NCBI GenBank assembly: GCA_030998225.1
Contig: JAPYXD010000704.1
Span: 1,178,001-1,242,000 of the forward strand
Source of the DNA: Diplolepis rosae
Taxonomy: Eukaryota; Arthropoda; Insecta; Hymenoptera; Diplolepididae
Direction: 5' to 3'
DNA: 64,000 nt
Part shown: positions 27,201 to 41,133 of the stretch, in pieces
Layout: each line of letters starts with the position of its first letter
Position numbering within the stretch: position 1 is the first letter of the stretch
Position numbers and translations under genes: made by a program
Notes under the pieces: model-generated
Told to the model about the DNA's origin: nothing
What the model saw: the letters and a program-made list of their open reading frames with translations, nothing else
The model's database searches: none

Positions 27201-28316
27201 AACGTGTTTAGAGAATCCATCATTTGATAAACGACACAGGGCGCGAAATTCAAAACTCTCAGAGATTATATTCCGCGAAAAGTATTCGCGTATGTAATAT
27301 ATCGAACGCTTTGCGGCTTGTTAATGCGAATTGATGTTCACATGGGACCAATCCTGATGAATCTCATATGTAAGACGTTAAATATAGATAAAAATCGTAT
27401 TTATTTCCAAAAGTAAACTCGCGTGTAAAAATTTTAATGTAGCCTTGAGTACCTGTTGAAAGAATCCATCATTCGGTAAACGGCACGGTGCGCGAAATTC
27501 AAAAATCTTGGAGATTATATTCCGCGAGAAGTATTCGCGTATTTAATATATAGAATGCTTTGCGGCTTGTTTATGCAAATTGATGTTCACATAGGACCAA
27601 TCCTGATGAATCTCATATGTAAGACGTTAAATATAGTTAAAAATCGTATTTATTTCCGAAAGTAAACTCGCGTGAATAAATGTTATTAAGCGCTGAGTAC
27701 CTGTTGAAAGAATCCATCATTTGATAAACGACACGGGGCGCGAAATTCAAAATTCTCCGAGATTATATTCTGCGAGAAATATTCGCGTATGTAATATATT
27801 GAACGCTTCGCGGCTTGTTTATGCGAATATATGTTCACATAGGACTAATCCTGACGAATCTCATATATGAGACGTTAAATATACATTAAAATCGTATTTA
27901 TTTCCCAAAAGTAAACTCGCGTGTGAAAATTTTAATGTAGCGTTGAGTACCTGTTGAAAGAATCCATCATTCGGTAAACGGCACGGGGCGCGAAACTCAA
28001 AAATCTCGGAGATTATATTCCGCGAAAAGTATTCGCGTATTTAATATATAGAATGCTTTGCGGCTTGTTTATGCAAATTGATGTTCACATAGGACCAATC
28101 CTGATGAATCTCATATGTAAGACGTTAAATATAGATAAAAATCGTATTTATTTGCAAAAGTAAACTCGCGTGAATAAATGTTATTAAGCGCTGAGTACCT
28201 GTTGAAAGAATCCATCATTTGATAAGCGACACAGGGCGCGAAATTCAAAATTCTCCGAGATTATATTCCGCGAGAAATATTCGCGTATGTAATATATTGA
28301 ACGCTTCGCGGCTTGT

Positions 28317-28444
28317 TTTGATGTTCACATAGGACCAATCCTGATGAAGCTCCTATGTAAGACGTTAAATATCGATAAAAATCGTCTTTATTTCCGCAAG
28401 TAAACTCGCGGGTACAAATTTTATGTAGCGTTGAGAACGTGTTG
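28317..28444 (+). repeat. Short private monomer with clustered substitutions
   Basis: A unit of about 128 bp lies between two abnormal joins (GGCTTGTT|TTGATG and GAACGTGTT|GAATTG). It carries several substitutions not seen in its neighbours, including GAAGCTCCTATG, ATCGATAAAAATCGTC, TTCCGCAAG and GCGGGTACAAA. The monomers on both sides are typical, so it is a local diverged insert or a product of aberrant exchange. Confidence 0.7.
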
Positions 28445-31400
28445 AATTGATGTTCACATAGGACCAATCCTGATGAATCTCATATGTAAGACGTTAAATA
28501 TAGATAAAAATCGTATTTATTTCCGAAAGTAAACTCGCGTGTATAAATTTTATGTAGCGTTGAGAACGTGTTTAGAGAATCCATCATTTGATAAACGACA
28601 CAGGGCGCGAAATTCAAAATTCTCAGAGATAATATTCCGCGAGAAATATTCGCGTATGTAATATATTGAACGCTTCGCGGCTTGTTTATGCGAATATATG
28701 TTCACATAGGACTCATCCTCACGAATCTCATATATGAGACGTTAAATATACATAAAAATCGTATTTATTTACCAAAAGTAAACTCGCGTGTAAAAATTTT
28801 AATGTAGCGTTGAGTACCTGTTGAAAGAATCCATCATTCGGTAAACGGCACGGGGCGCGAAACTCAAAAATCTCGGAGATTATATTCCGCGAAAAGTATT
28901 CGCGTATTTAATATATAGAATGCTTTGCGGCTTGTTTATGCAAATTGATGTTCACATAGGACCAATTCTGATGAATCTCATATGTAAGACGTTAAAAATA
29001 GATAAAAATCGTATTTATTTCCGAAAGTAAACTCGCGTGTATAAATTTTATGTAGCGTTGAGAACGTGTTTAGAGAATCCATCATTTGATAAACGACACA
29101 GGGCGCGAAATTCAAAAATCTCGGAGATTATATTCCGCGAGAAGTATTCGCGTATGTAATATATTGAACGCTTCGCGGCTTGTTTATGCGAATATATGTT
29201 CACATAGGACTAATCCTGACGAATCTCATATATGAGACGTTAAATATACATAAAAATCGTATTTATTTCCCAAAAGTAAACTCGCGTGTGAAAATTTTAA
29301 TGTAGCGTTGAGTACCTGTTGAAAGAATCCATCATTTGATAAACGACACGGGGCGCGAAATTCAAAAATCTCGGAGATTATATTCCGCGAAAAGTATTCG
29401 CGTATTTAATATATAGAATGCTTTGCGGCTTGTTTATGCAAATTGATGTTCACATAGGACCAATCCTGATGAATCTCATATGTAAGACGTTAAATATAGA
29501 TAAAAATCGTATTTATTTCCGAAAGTAAACTCGCGTGTATAAATTTTATGTAGCGTTGAGAACGTGTTTAGAGAATCCATCATTTGATAAACGACACAGG
29601 GCGCGAAATTCAAAATTCTCAGAGATTATATTCCGCGAGAAATATTCGCGTATGTAATATATTGAACGCTTCGCGGCTTGTTTATGCGAATATATGTTCA
29701 CATAGGACTAATCCTGACGAATCTCATATATGAGACGTTAAATATACATAAAAATCGTATTTATTTCCCAAAAGTAAACTCTCGTGTGAAAATTTTAATG
29801 TAGCGTTGAGTACCTGTTGAAAGAATCAATCATTCGGTAAACGGCACGGGGCGCGAAACTCAAAAATCTCGGAGATTATATTCCGCGAAAAGTATTCGCG
29901 TATTTAATATATAGAATGCTTTGCGGCTTGTTTATGCAAATTGATGTTCATATAGGACCAATTCTGATAAATCTCATATGTAAGACGTTAAAAATAGATA
30001 AAAATCGTATTTATTTCCGAAAGTAAACTCGCGTGTATAAATTTTATGTAGCGTTGAGAACGTGTTTAGAGAATCCATCATTTGATAAACGACACAGGGC
30101 GCGAAATTCAAAATTCTCAGAGATAATATTCCGCGAGAAATATTCGCGTATGTAATATATTGAACGCTTCGCGGCTTGTTTATGCGAATATATGTTCACA
30201 TAGGACTAATCCTCACGAATCTCATATATGAGACGTTAAATATAGATAAAAATCGTATTTATTTCCAAAAGTAAACTCGCGTGTAAAAATTTTAATGTAG
30301 CCTTGAGTACCTGTTGAAAGAATCCATCATTCGGTAAACGGCACGGTGCGCGAAATTCAAAAATCTTGGAGATTATATTCCGCGAGAAGTATTCGCGTAT
30401 GTAATATATAGAACGCTTTGTGGCTTGTTTATGCAAATTGATGTTCACATGGGACCAATCCTGATGAATCTCATATGTAAGACGTTAAATATAGATAAAA
30501 ATCGTATTTATTTCCAAAAGTAAACTCGCGTGTAAAAATTTTAATGTAGCCTTGAGTACCTGTTGAAAGAATCCATCATTTGATAAGCGACACAGGGCGC
30601 GAAATTCAAAATTCTCCGAGATTATATTCCGCGAGAAATATTCGCGTATGTAATATATTGAACGCTTCGCGGCTTGTTTATGCGAATATATGTTCACATA
30701 GGACTAATCCTGACGAATCTCATATATGAGACGTTAAATATACATTAAAATCGTATTTATTTACCAAAAGTAAACTCGCGTGTAAAAATTTTAATGTAGC
30801 GTTGAGTACCTGTTGAAAGAATCCATCATTCGGTAAACGGCACGGGGCGCCAAACTCAAAAATCTCGGAGATTATATTCCGCGAAAAGTATTCGCGTATT
30901 TAATATATAGAATGCTTTGCGGCTTGTTTATGCAAATTGATGTTCACATAGGACCAATTCTGATGAATCTCATATGTAAGACGTTAAATATAGATAAAAA
31001 TCGTATTTATTTGCAAAAGTAAACTCGCGTGAATAAATGTTATTAAGCGCTGAGTACCTGTTGAAAGAATCCATCATTTGATAAACGACACGGGGCGCGA
31101 AATTCAAAATTCTCAGAGATTATATTCCGCGAGAAATATTCGCGTATGTAATATATTGAACGCTTCGCGGCTTGTTTATGCAAATTGATGTTCATATAGG
31201 ACCAATTCTGATGAATCTCATATGTAAGACGTTAAATATAGATAAAAATCGTATTTATTTCGAAAGTAAACTCGCGTGTATAAATTTTATGTAGCGTTGA
31301 GGAACGTGTTTAGAGAATCCATCATTTGATAAACGACACAGGGCGCGAAATTCAAAATTCTCAGAGATTATATTCCGCGAGAAATATTCGCGTATGTAAT

Positions 31401-34400
31401 ATATTGAACGCTTCGCGGCTTGTTTATGCGAATATATGTTCACATAGGACTAATCCTGACGAATCTCATATATGAGACGTTAAATATACATAAAAATCGT
31501 ATTTATTTCCCAAAAGTAAACTCGCGTGTGAAAATTTTAATGTAGCGTTGAGTACCTGTTGAAAGAATCCATCATTCGGTAAACGGCACGGGGCGCGAAA
31601 CTCAAAATCTCGGAGATTATATTCCGCGAAAAGTATTCGCGTATTTAATATATAGAATGCTTTGCGGCTTGTTTATGCAAATTGATGTTCACATAGGACC
31701 AATTCTGATGAATCTCATATGTAAGACGTTAAAAATAGATAAAAATCGTATTTATTTCCGAAAGTAAACTCGCGTGTATAAATTTTATGTAGCGTTGAGA
31801 ACGTGTTTAGAGAATCCATCATTTGATAAACGACACAGGGCGCGAAATTCAAAACTCTCAGAGATTATATTCCGCGAAAAGTATTCGCGTAAGTAATATA
31901 TCGAACGCTTTGCGGCTTGTTAATGCGAATTGATGTTCACATAGGACCAATCCTGATGAATCTCATATGTAAGACGTTAAATATAGATAAAAATCGTATT
32001 TATTTCCGAAAGTAAACTCGCGTGTATAAATTTTATGTAGCGTTGAGAACGTGTTGAAAGAATCCATCATTTGATAAACGACACAGGGCGCGAAATTCAA
32101 AATTCTCAGAGATTATATTCCGCGAGAAATATTCGCGTATGTAATATATTGAACGCTTCGCGGCTTGTTTATGCGAATATATGTTCACATAGGACTAATC
32201 CTGACGAATCTCATATATGAGACGTTAAATATACATAAAAATCGTATTTATTTCCCAAAAGTAAACTCTCGTGTGAAAATTTTAATGTAGCGTTGAGTAC
32301 CTGTTGAAAGAATCCATCATTCGGTAAACGGCACGGGGCGCGAAACTCAAAAATCTCGGAGATTATATTCCGCGAAAAGTATTCGCGTATTTAATATGTA
32401 GAATGCTTTGCGGCTTGTTTATGCAAATTGATGTTCACATAGGACCAATTCTGATGAATCTCATATGTAAGACGTTAAATATAGATAAAAATCGTATTTA
32501 TTTCCGAAAGTAAACTCGCGTGTATAAATTTTATGTAGCGTTGAGAACGTGTTTAGAGAATCCATCATTTGATAAACGACACAGGGCGCGAAATTCAAAA
32601 TTCTCAGAGATTATATTCCGCGAGAAATATTCGCGTATGTAATATATTGAACGCTTCGCGGCTTGTTTCTGCGAATATATGTTCACATAGGACTAATCCT
32701 TGACGAATCTCATATATGAGACGTTAAATATACATAAAAATCGTATTTATTTCCCAAAAGTAAACTCGCGTGTAAAAATTTTAATGTAGCGTTGAGTACC
32801 TGTTGAAAGAATCCATCATTCGGTAAACGGCACGGGGCGCGAAACTCAAAAATCTCGGAGATTATATTCCGCGAAAAGTATTCGCGTATTTAATATATAG
32901 AATGCTTTGCGGCTTGTTTATGCAAATTGATGTTCACATAGGACCAATTCTGATGAATCTCATATGTAAGACGTTAAAAATAGATAAAAATCGTATTTAT
33001 TTCCGAAAGTAAACTCGCGTGTATAAATTTTATGTAGCGTTGAGAACGTGTTTAGAGAATCCATCATTTGATAAACGACACAGGGCGCGAAATTCAAATT
33101 CTCACAGATTATATTCCGCGAGAAATATTCGCGTATGTAATATATTGAACGCTTCGCGGCTTGTTTATGCGAATATATGTTCACATAGGACTAATCCTGA
33201 CGAATCTCATATATGAGACGTTAAATATACATAAAAATCGTATTTATTTCCCAAAAGTAAACTCGCGTGTGAAAATTTTAATGTAGCGTTGAGTACCTGT
33301 TGAAAGAATCCATCATTCGGTAAACGGCACGGGGCGCGAAACTAAAAAGTCTCGGAGATTATATTCCGCGAAAAGTATTCGCGTATTTAATATATAGAAT
33401 GCTTTGCGGCTTGTTTATGCAAATTGATGTTCACATAGGACCAATTCTGATGAATCTCATATGTAAGACGTTAAAAATAGATAAAAATCGTATTTATTTC
33501 CGAAAGTAAACTCGCGTGTATAAATTTTATGTAGCGTTGAGAACGTGTTTAGAGAATCCATCATTTGATAAACGACACAGGGCGCGAAATTCAAAATCTC
33601 GGAGATTATATTCCGCGAGAAGTATTCGCGTATGTAATATATTGAACGCTTTGCGGCTTGTTAATGCGAATTGATGTTCACATAGGACCAATCCTGATGA
33701 ATCTCATATGTAAGACGTTAAATATAGATAAAAATCGTATTTATTTCCGAAAGTAAACTCGCGTGTATAAATTTTATGTAGCGTTGAGAACGTGTTTAGA
33801 GAATCCATCATTTGATAAACGACACAGGGCGCGAAATTCAAAAATCACAGAGATTATATTCCGCGAGAAGTGTTCGCGTATGTAATATATTGAACGCTTT
33901 GCGGCTTGTTAATGCGAATTGATGTTCATATAAGACCAATCCTGATGAGTCTCATATGTAAGACGTTAAATATAGATAAAAATCGTATTTATTTCCGAAA
34001 GTAAACTCGCGTGTATAAATTTTATGTAGCGTTGAGAACGTGTTTAGAGAATCCATCATTTGATAAACGACACAGGGCGCGAAATTCAAAAATCTCGGAG
34101 ATTATATTCCGCGAGAAGTATTCGCGTATGTAATATATTGAACGCTTTGCGGCTTGTTTATGCGAATATATGTTCACACAGGACTAATCCTGACGAAGTT
34201 TAGAGAATCCATCATTTGATAAACGACACAGGGCGAGAAATTCAAAATTCTCAGAGATTATATTCCGCGAGAAATATTCGCGTATGTAATATATTGAACG
34301 CTTCGCGGCTTGTTTATGCGAGTATATGTTCACATAGGACTAATCCTGACGAATCTCATATATGAGACGTTAAATATACATAAAAATCGTATTTATTTCC

Positions 34401-37400
34401 CAAAAGTAAACTCGCGTGTGAAAATTTTAATGTAGCGTTGAGTACCTGTTGAAAGAATCCATCATTCGGTAAACGGCACGGGGCGCGAAACTCAAAAATC
34501 TCGGAGATTATATTCCGCGAAAAGTATTCGCGTATTTAATATATAGAATGCTTTGCGGATTGTTTATGCAAATTGATGTTCACATAGGACCAATTCTGAT
34601 GAATCTCATATGTAAGACGTTAAATATAGATAAAAATCGTATTTATTTCCGAAAGTAAACTCGCGTGTATAAATTTTATGTAGCGTTGAGAACGTGTTTA
34701 GAGAATCCATCATTTGATAAACGACACAGGGCGCGAAATTCAAAAATCTCAGAGATTATATTCCGCGAGAAGTATTCGCGCATGTAATATATTGAACGCT
34801 TTGCGGCTTGTTAATGCGAATTGATGTTCACATAGGACCAATCCTGATGAATCTCATATATGAGACGTTAAATATAGATAAAAATCGTATTTATTTCCGA
34901 AAGTAAACTCGCGTGTATAAATTTTATGTAGCGTTGAGAACGTGTTTAGAGAATCCATCATTTGATAAACGACACAGGGCGCGAAATTCAAAATTCTCAG
35001 AGATTATATTCCGCGAGAAATATTCGCGTATGTAATATATTGAACGCTTCGCGGCTTGTTTATGCGAATATATGTTCACATAGGACTAATCCTGACGAAT
35101 CTCATATATCAGGCGTTAAATATACATAAAAATCGTATTTATTTCCCAAAAGTAAACTCGCGTGTAAAAATTTTAATGTAGCGTTGAGTACCTGTTGAAA
35201 GAATCCATCATTCGGTAAACGGCACGGGGCGCGAAACTCAAAAATCTCGGAGATTATATTCCGCGAAAAGTATTCGCGTATTTAATATATAGAATGCTTT
35301 GCGGATTGTTTATGCAAATTGATGTTCACATAGGACCAATTCTGATGAATCTCATATGTAAGACGTTAAAAATAGATAAAAATCGTATTTATTTCCGAAA
35401 GTAAACTCGCGTGTATAAATTTTATGTAGCGTTGAGAACGTGTTTAGAGAATCCATCATTTGATAAACGACACAGGGCGCGAAATTCAAAAATCTCGGAG
35501 ATTATATTCCGCGAGAAATATTCGCGTATGTAATATATTGAACGCTTCGCGGCTTGTTTATGCGAATATATGTTCACATAGGACTCATCCTCACGAATCT
35601 CATATATGAGACGTTAAATATACATAAAAATCGTATTTATTTGCAAAAGTAAACTCGCGTGAATAAATATTATTAAGCGCTGAGTACCCGTTGAAAGAAT
35701 CCATCATTTGATAAACGACACAGGGCGCGAAATTCAAAATTCTCAGAGATTATATTCCGCGAGAAATATTCGCGTATGTAATATATTGAACGCTTCGCGG
35801 CTTGTTTATGCGAATATATGTTCACATAGGACTCATCCTCACGAATCTCATATATGAGACGTTAAATATAGATAAAAATCGTATTTATTTCCGAAAGTAA
35901 ACTCGCGTGTATAAATTTTAATGTAACGTTGAGTACCTGTTGAAAGAATCCATCATTCGGTAAACGGCACGGGGCGCGAAACTCAAAAATCTCGGAGATT
36001 ATATTCTGCGAAAAGTATTCGCGTATTTAATATATAATATGCTTTGCGGCTTGTTTATGCAAATTGATGTTCACATAGGACCAATTCTGATGAATCTCAT
36101 ATGTAAGACGTTAAAAATAGATAAAAATCGTATTTATTTCCGAAAGTAAACTCGCGTGTATAAATTTTATGTAGCGTTGAGAACGTGTTTAGAGAATCCA
36201 TCATTTGATAAACGACACAGGGCGCGAAATTCAAAAATCTCGGAGATTATATTCCGCGAAAAGTATTCGCGTATGTAATATATTGAACGCTTTGCGGCTT
36301 GTTTATGCGAATATATGTTCACACAGGACTAATCCTGACGAAGTTTAGAGAATCCATCATTTGATAAACGACACAGGGCGAGAAATTCAAAATTCTCAGA
36401 GATTATATTCCGCGAGAAATATTCGCGTATGTAATATATTAAACGCTTCGCGGCTTGTTTATGCGAGTGTATGTTCACATAGGACTAATCCTGACGAATC
36501 TCATATATCAGACGTTAAATATACATAAAAATCGTATTTATTTCCCAAAAGTAAACTCGCGTGTAAAAATTTTAATGTAGCGTTGAGTACCTGTTGAAAG
36601 AATCCATCATTCGGTAAACGGCACGGGGCGCGAAACTCAAAAATCTCGGAGATTATATTCCGCGAAAAGTATTCGCGTATTTAATATGTAGAATGCTTTG
36701 CGGTTTGTTTATGCAAATAGATGTTCACATAGGACCAATTCTGATGAATCTCATATGTAAGACGTTAAATATAGATAAAAATCGTATTTATTTCCGAAAG
36801 TAAACTCGCGTGTATAAATTTTATGTTGCGTTGAGAACGTGTTTAGAAAATCCATCATTTGATAAACGACACAGGGCGCGAATTCAAAATTCTCAGAGAT
36901 TATATTCCGCGAGAAATATTCGCGTATGTAATATATTGAACGCTTCGCGGCTTGTTTATGCGAGTATATGTTCACATAGGACTAATCCGGACGAATCTCA
37001 TATATCAGGCGTTAAATATACATAAAAATCGTATTTATTTCCCAAAAGTAAACTCGCGTGTGAAAATTTTAATGTAGCGTTGAGACCGTGTTGAAAAAAT
37101 CCATCATTCGGTAAAAGGCACGGGGCGCGAAACTCAAAAATCTCGGATATTATATTCCGCGAAAAGTATTCGCGTATTTAATATGTCGAAGGCTTTGCAG
37201 CTTGTTTATGCAAATTGATTTTCACATAGGACCAATTCTGAAGAATCTCATATCTCAGACGTTAAATATACATAAAAATCGTATTTATTTCCGAAAGTAA
37301 ACTCGCGTGTACAAATTTTATGTAGCGTTGAGAACGTGTTTAGAGAATCCATCATTTGATAAACGACACAGGGCGCGAAATTCAAAATTCTCAGAGATTA

Positions 37401-40400
37401 TATTCCGCGAGAAATATTCGCGTATGTAATATATTGAACGCTTCGCGGCTTGATTATGCGAATATATGTTCACATAGGACTAATCCTGACGAATCTCATA
37501 TATGAGACGTTAAATATACATTTAAATCGTATTTATTTCCCAAAAGTAAACTCGCGTGTATAAATTTTATGTAGCGTTGAGAACGTGTTTAGAGAATCCA
37601 TCATTTCATAAACGACACAGGGCGCGAAATTCAAAATTCTCAGAGATTATATTCCGCGAGAAATATTCACGTATGTAATATATTGAACGCTTCGCGGCTT
37701 GTTTATGCGAATATATGTTCACATAGGACTCATCCTTACGAATCTCATATATGAGACGTTAAATATACATAAAAATCGTATTTATTTCCGAAAGTAAACT
37801 CGCGTGTAAAAATTTTAATGTAGCGTTGAGTACCTGTTGAAAGAATCCATCATTCGGTAAACGGCACGGGGCGCCAAACTCAAAAATCTCGGAGATTATA
37901 TTCCGCGAAAAGTATTCGCGTATTTAATATATAGAATGCTTTGCGGCTTGTTTATGCAAATTGATGTTCACATAGGACCAATTCTGATGAATCTCATATG
38001 TAAGACGTTAAAAATAGATAAAAATCGTATTTATTTCCGAAAGTAAACTCGCGTGTATAAATTTTATGTAGCGTTGAGAACGTGTTTAGAGAATCCATCA
38101 TTTGATAAACGACACAGGGCGCGAAATTCAAAAATCTCAGAGATTATATTCCGCGAGAAGTATTCGCGTATGTAATATATTGAACGCTTTGCGGCTTGTT
38201 TATGCGAATATATGTTCACACAGGACTAATCCTGACGAAGTTTAGAGAATCCATCATTTGATAAACGACACTGGGCGAGAAATTCAAAATTCTCAGAGAT
38301 TATATTCCGCGAGAAATATTCGCGTATGTAATATATTGAACGCTTCGCGGCTTGTTTATGCGAGTATATGTTCACATAGGACTAATCCGGACGAATCTCA
38401 TATATCAGGCGTTAAATATACATAAAAATCGTATTTATTTCCCAAAAGTAAACTCGCGTGTAAAAATTTTAATGTAGCGTTGAGTACCTGTTGAAAGAAT
38501 CCATCATTCGGTAAACGGCACGGGGCGCGAAACTCAAAAATCTCGGAGATTATATTCCGCGAAAAGTATTCGCGTATTTAATATATAGAATGCTTTGCGG
38601 CTTGTTTATGCAAATTGATGTTCACATAGGACCAATTCTGATGAATCTCATATGTAAGACGTTAAAAATAGATAAAAATCGTATTTATTTCCGAAAGTAA
38701 ACTCGCGTGTATAAATTTTATGTAGCGTTGAGAACGTGTTTAGAGAATCCATCATTTGATAAACGACACAGGGCGCGAAATTCAAAATTCTCAGAGATAA
38801 TATTCCGCGAGAAATATTCGCGTATGTAATATATTGAACGCTTCGCGGCTTGTTTATGCGAATATATGTTCACATAGGACTCATCCTCACGAATCTCATA
38901 TATGAGACGTTAAATATACATAAAAATCGTATTTATTTCCCAAAAGTAAACTCGCGTGTGAAAATTTTAATGTAGCGTTGAGTACCTGTTGAAAGAATCC
39001 ATCATTCGGTAAACGGCACGGGGCGCGAAACTCAAAAATCTCGGAGATTATATTCCGCGAAAAGTATTCGCGTATTTAATATATAGAATGCTTTGCGGCT
39101 TGTTTATGCAAATTGATGTTCACATAGGACCAATTCTGATGAATATCATATGTAAGACGTTAAAAATAGATAAAAATCGTATTTATTTCCGAAAGTAAAC
39201 TCGCGTGTATAAATTTTATGTAGCGTTGAGAACGTGTTGAAAGAATCCATCATTTGATAAACGACACAGGGCGCGAAATTCAAAATTCTCAGAGATTATA
39301 TTCCGCGAGAAATATTCGCGTATGTAATATATTGAACGCTTCGCGGCTTGTTTATGCGAATATATGTTCACATAGGACTCATCCTCACGAATCTCATATA
39401 TGAGACGTTAAATATACATAAAAATCGTATTTATTTCCGAAATTAAACTCGCGTGTATAAATTTTATGTAGCGTTGAGAACGTGTTTAGAGAATCCATCT
39501 TTTGATAAACGACACAGGGCGCGAAATTCAAAATTCTCAGAGATTATATTCCGCGAGAAATATTCGCGTATGTAATATATTGAACGCTTCGCGGCTTGTT
39601 TATGCGAATATATGTTCACATAGGACTTATCCTGACGAATCTCATATATGAGACGTTAAATATACATAAAAATCGTATTTATTTCCCAAAAGTAAACTCT
39701 CGTGTGAAAATTTTAATGTAGCGTTGAGTACCTGTTGAAAGAACCCATCATTCGGTTAACGGCACGGGGCGCGAAACGCAAAAATCTCGGAGATTATATT
39801 CCGCGAAAAGTATTCGCGTATTTAATATATAGAATGTTTTGCGGCTTGTTTATGCAAATTGATGTTCACATAGGACCAATTCTGATGAATCTCATATGTA
39901 AGACGTTAAAAATAGATAAAAATCGTATTTATTTCCGAAAGTAAACTCGCGTGTATAAATTTTATGTAGCGTTGAGAACGTGTTTAGAGAATCCATCATT
40001 TGATAAACGACACAGGGCGAGAAATTCAAAATTCTCAGAGATTATATTCCGCGAGAAATATTCGCGTATGTAATATATTGAACGCTTCGCGGCTTGTTTA
40101 TGCGAATATATGTTCACATAGGACTAATCCTGACGAATCTCATATATCAGACGTTAAATATACATAAAAATCGTATTTATTTCCCAAAAGTAAACTCGCG
40201 TGTGAAAATTTTAATGTAGCGTTGAGTACCTGTTGAAAGAATCCATCATTCGGTAAACGGCACGGGGCGCGAAACTCAAAAATCTCGGAGATTATATTCC
40301 GCGAAAAGTATTCGCGTATTTAATATGTAGAATGCTTTGCGGCTTGTTTATGCAAATTGATATTCACATAGGACCAATTCTGATGAATCTCATATGTAAG

Positions 40401-41133
40401 ACGTTAAATATAGATAAAAATCGTATTTATTTCCAAAAGTAAACTCGCGTGTATAAATTTTATGTAGCGTTGAGAACGTGTTTAGAGAATCCATCATTTG
40501 ATAAACGACACAGGGCGCGAAATTCAAAATTCTCAGAGATTATATTCCGCGAGAAATATTCGCGTATGTAATATATTGAACGCTTCGCGGCTTGTTTATG
40601 CGAATATATGTTCACATAGGACTAATCCTTGACGAATCTCATATATGAGACGTTAAATATACATAAAAATCGTATTTATTTCCCAAAAGTAAACTCGCGT
40701 GTAAAAATTTTAATGTAGCGTTGAGTACCTGTTGAAAGAATCCTTCTTTCGGTAAACGGCACGGGGCGCGAAACTCAAAAATCTCGGAGATTATATTCCG
40801 CGAAAAGTATTCGCGTATTTAATATATAGAATGCTTTGCGGCTTGTTTATGCAAATTGATGTTCACATAGGACCAATCCTGATGAATCTCATATTTAAGA
40901 CGTTAAATATAGTTAAAAATCGTATTTATTTCCGAAAGTAAACTCGCGTTAATAAATGTTATTAAGCGCTGAGTACCTGTTGAAAGAATCCATCATTTGA
41001 TAAACGACACGGGGCGCGAAATTCAAAATTCTCCGAGATTATATTCTGCGAGAAATATTCGCGTATATAATATATTGAACGCGTCGCGGGTTGTTTATGC
41101 GAATATATGTTCACACAGGACTAATCCTGACGA

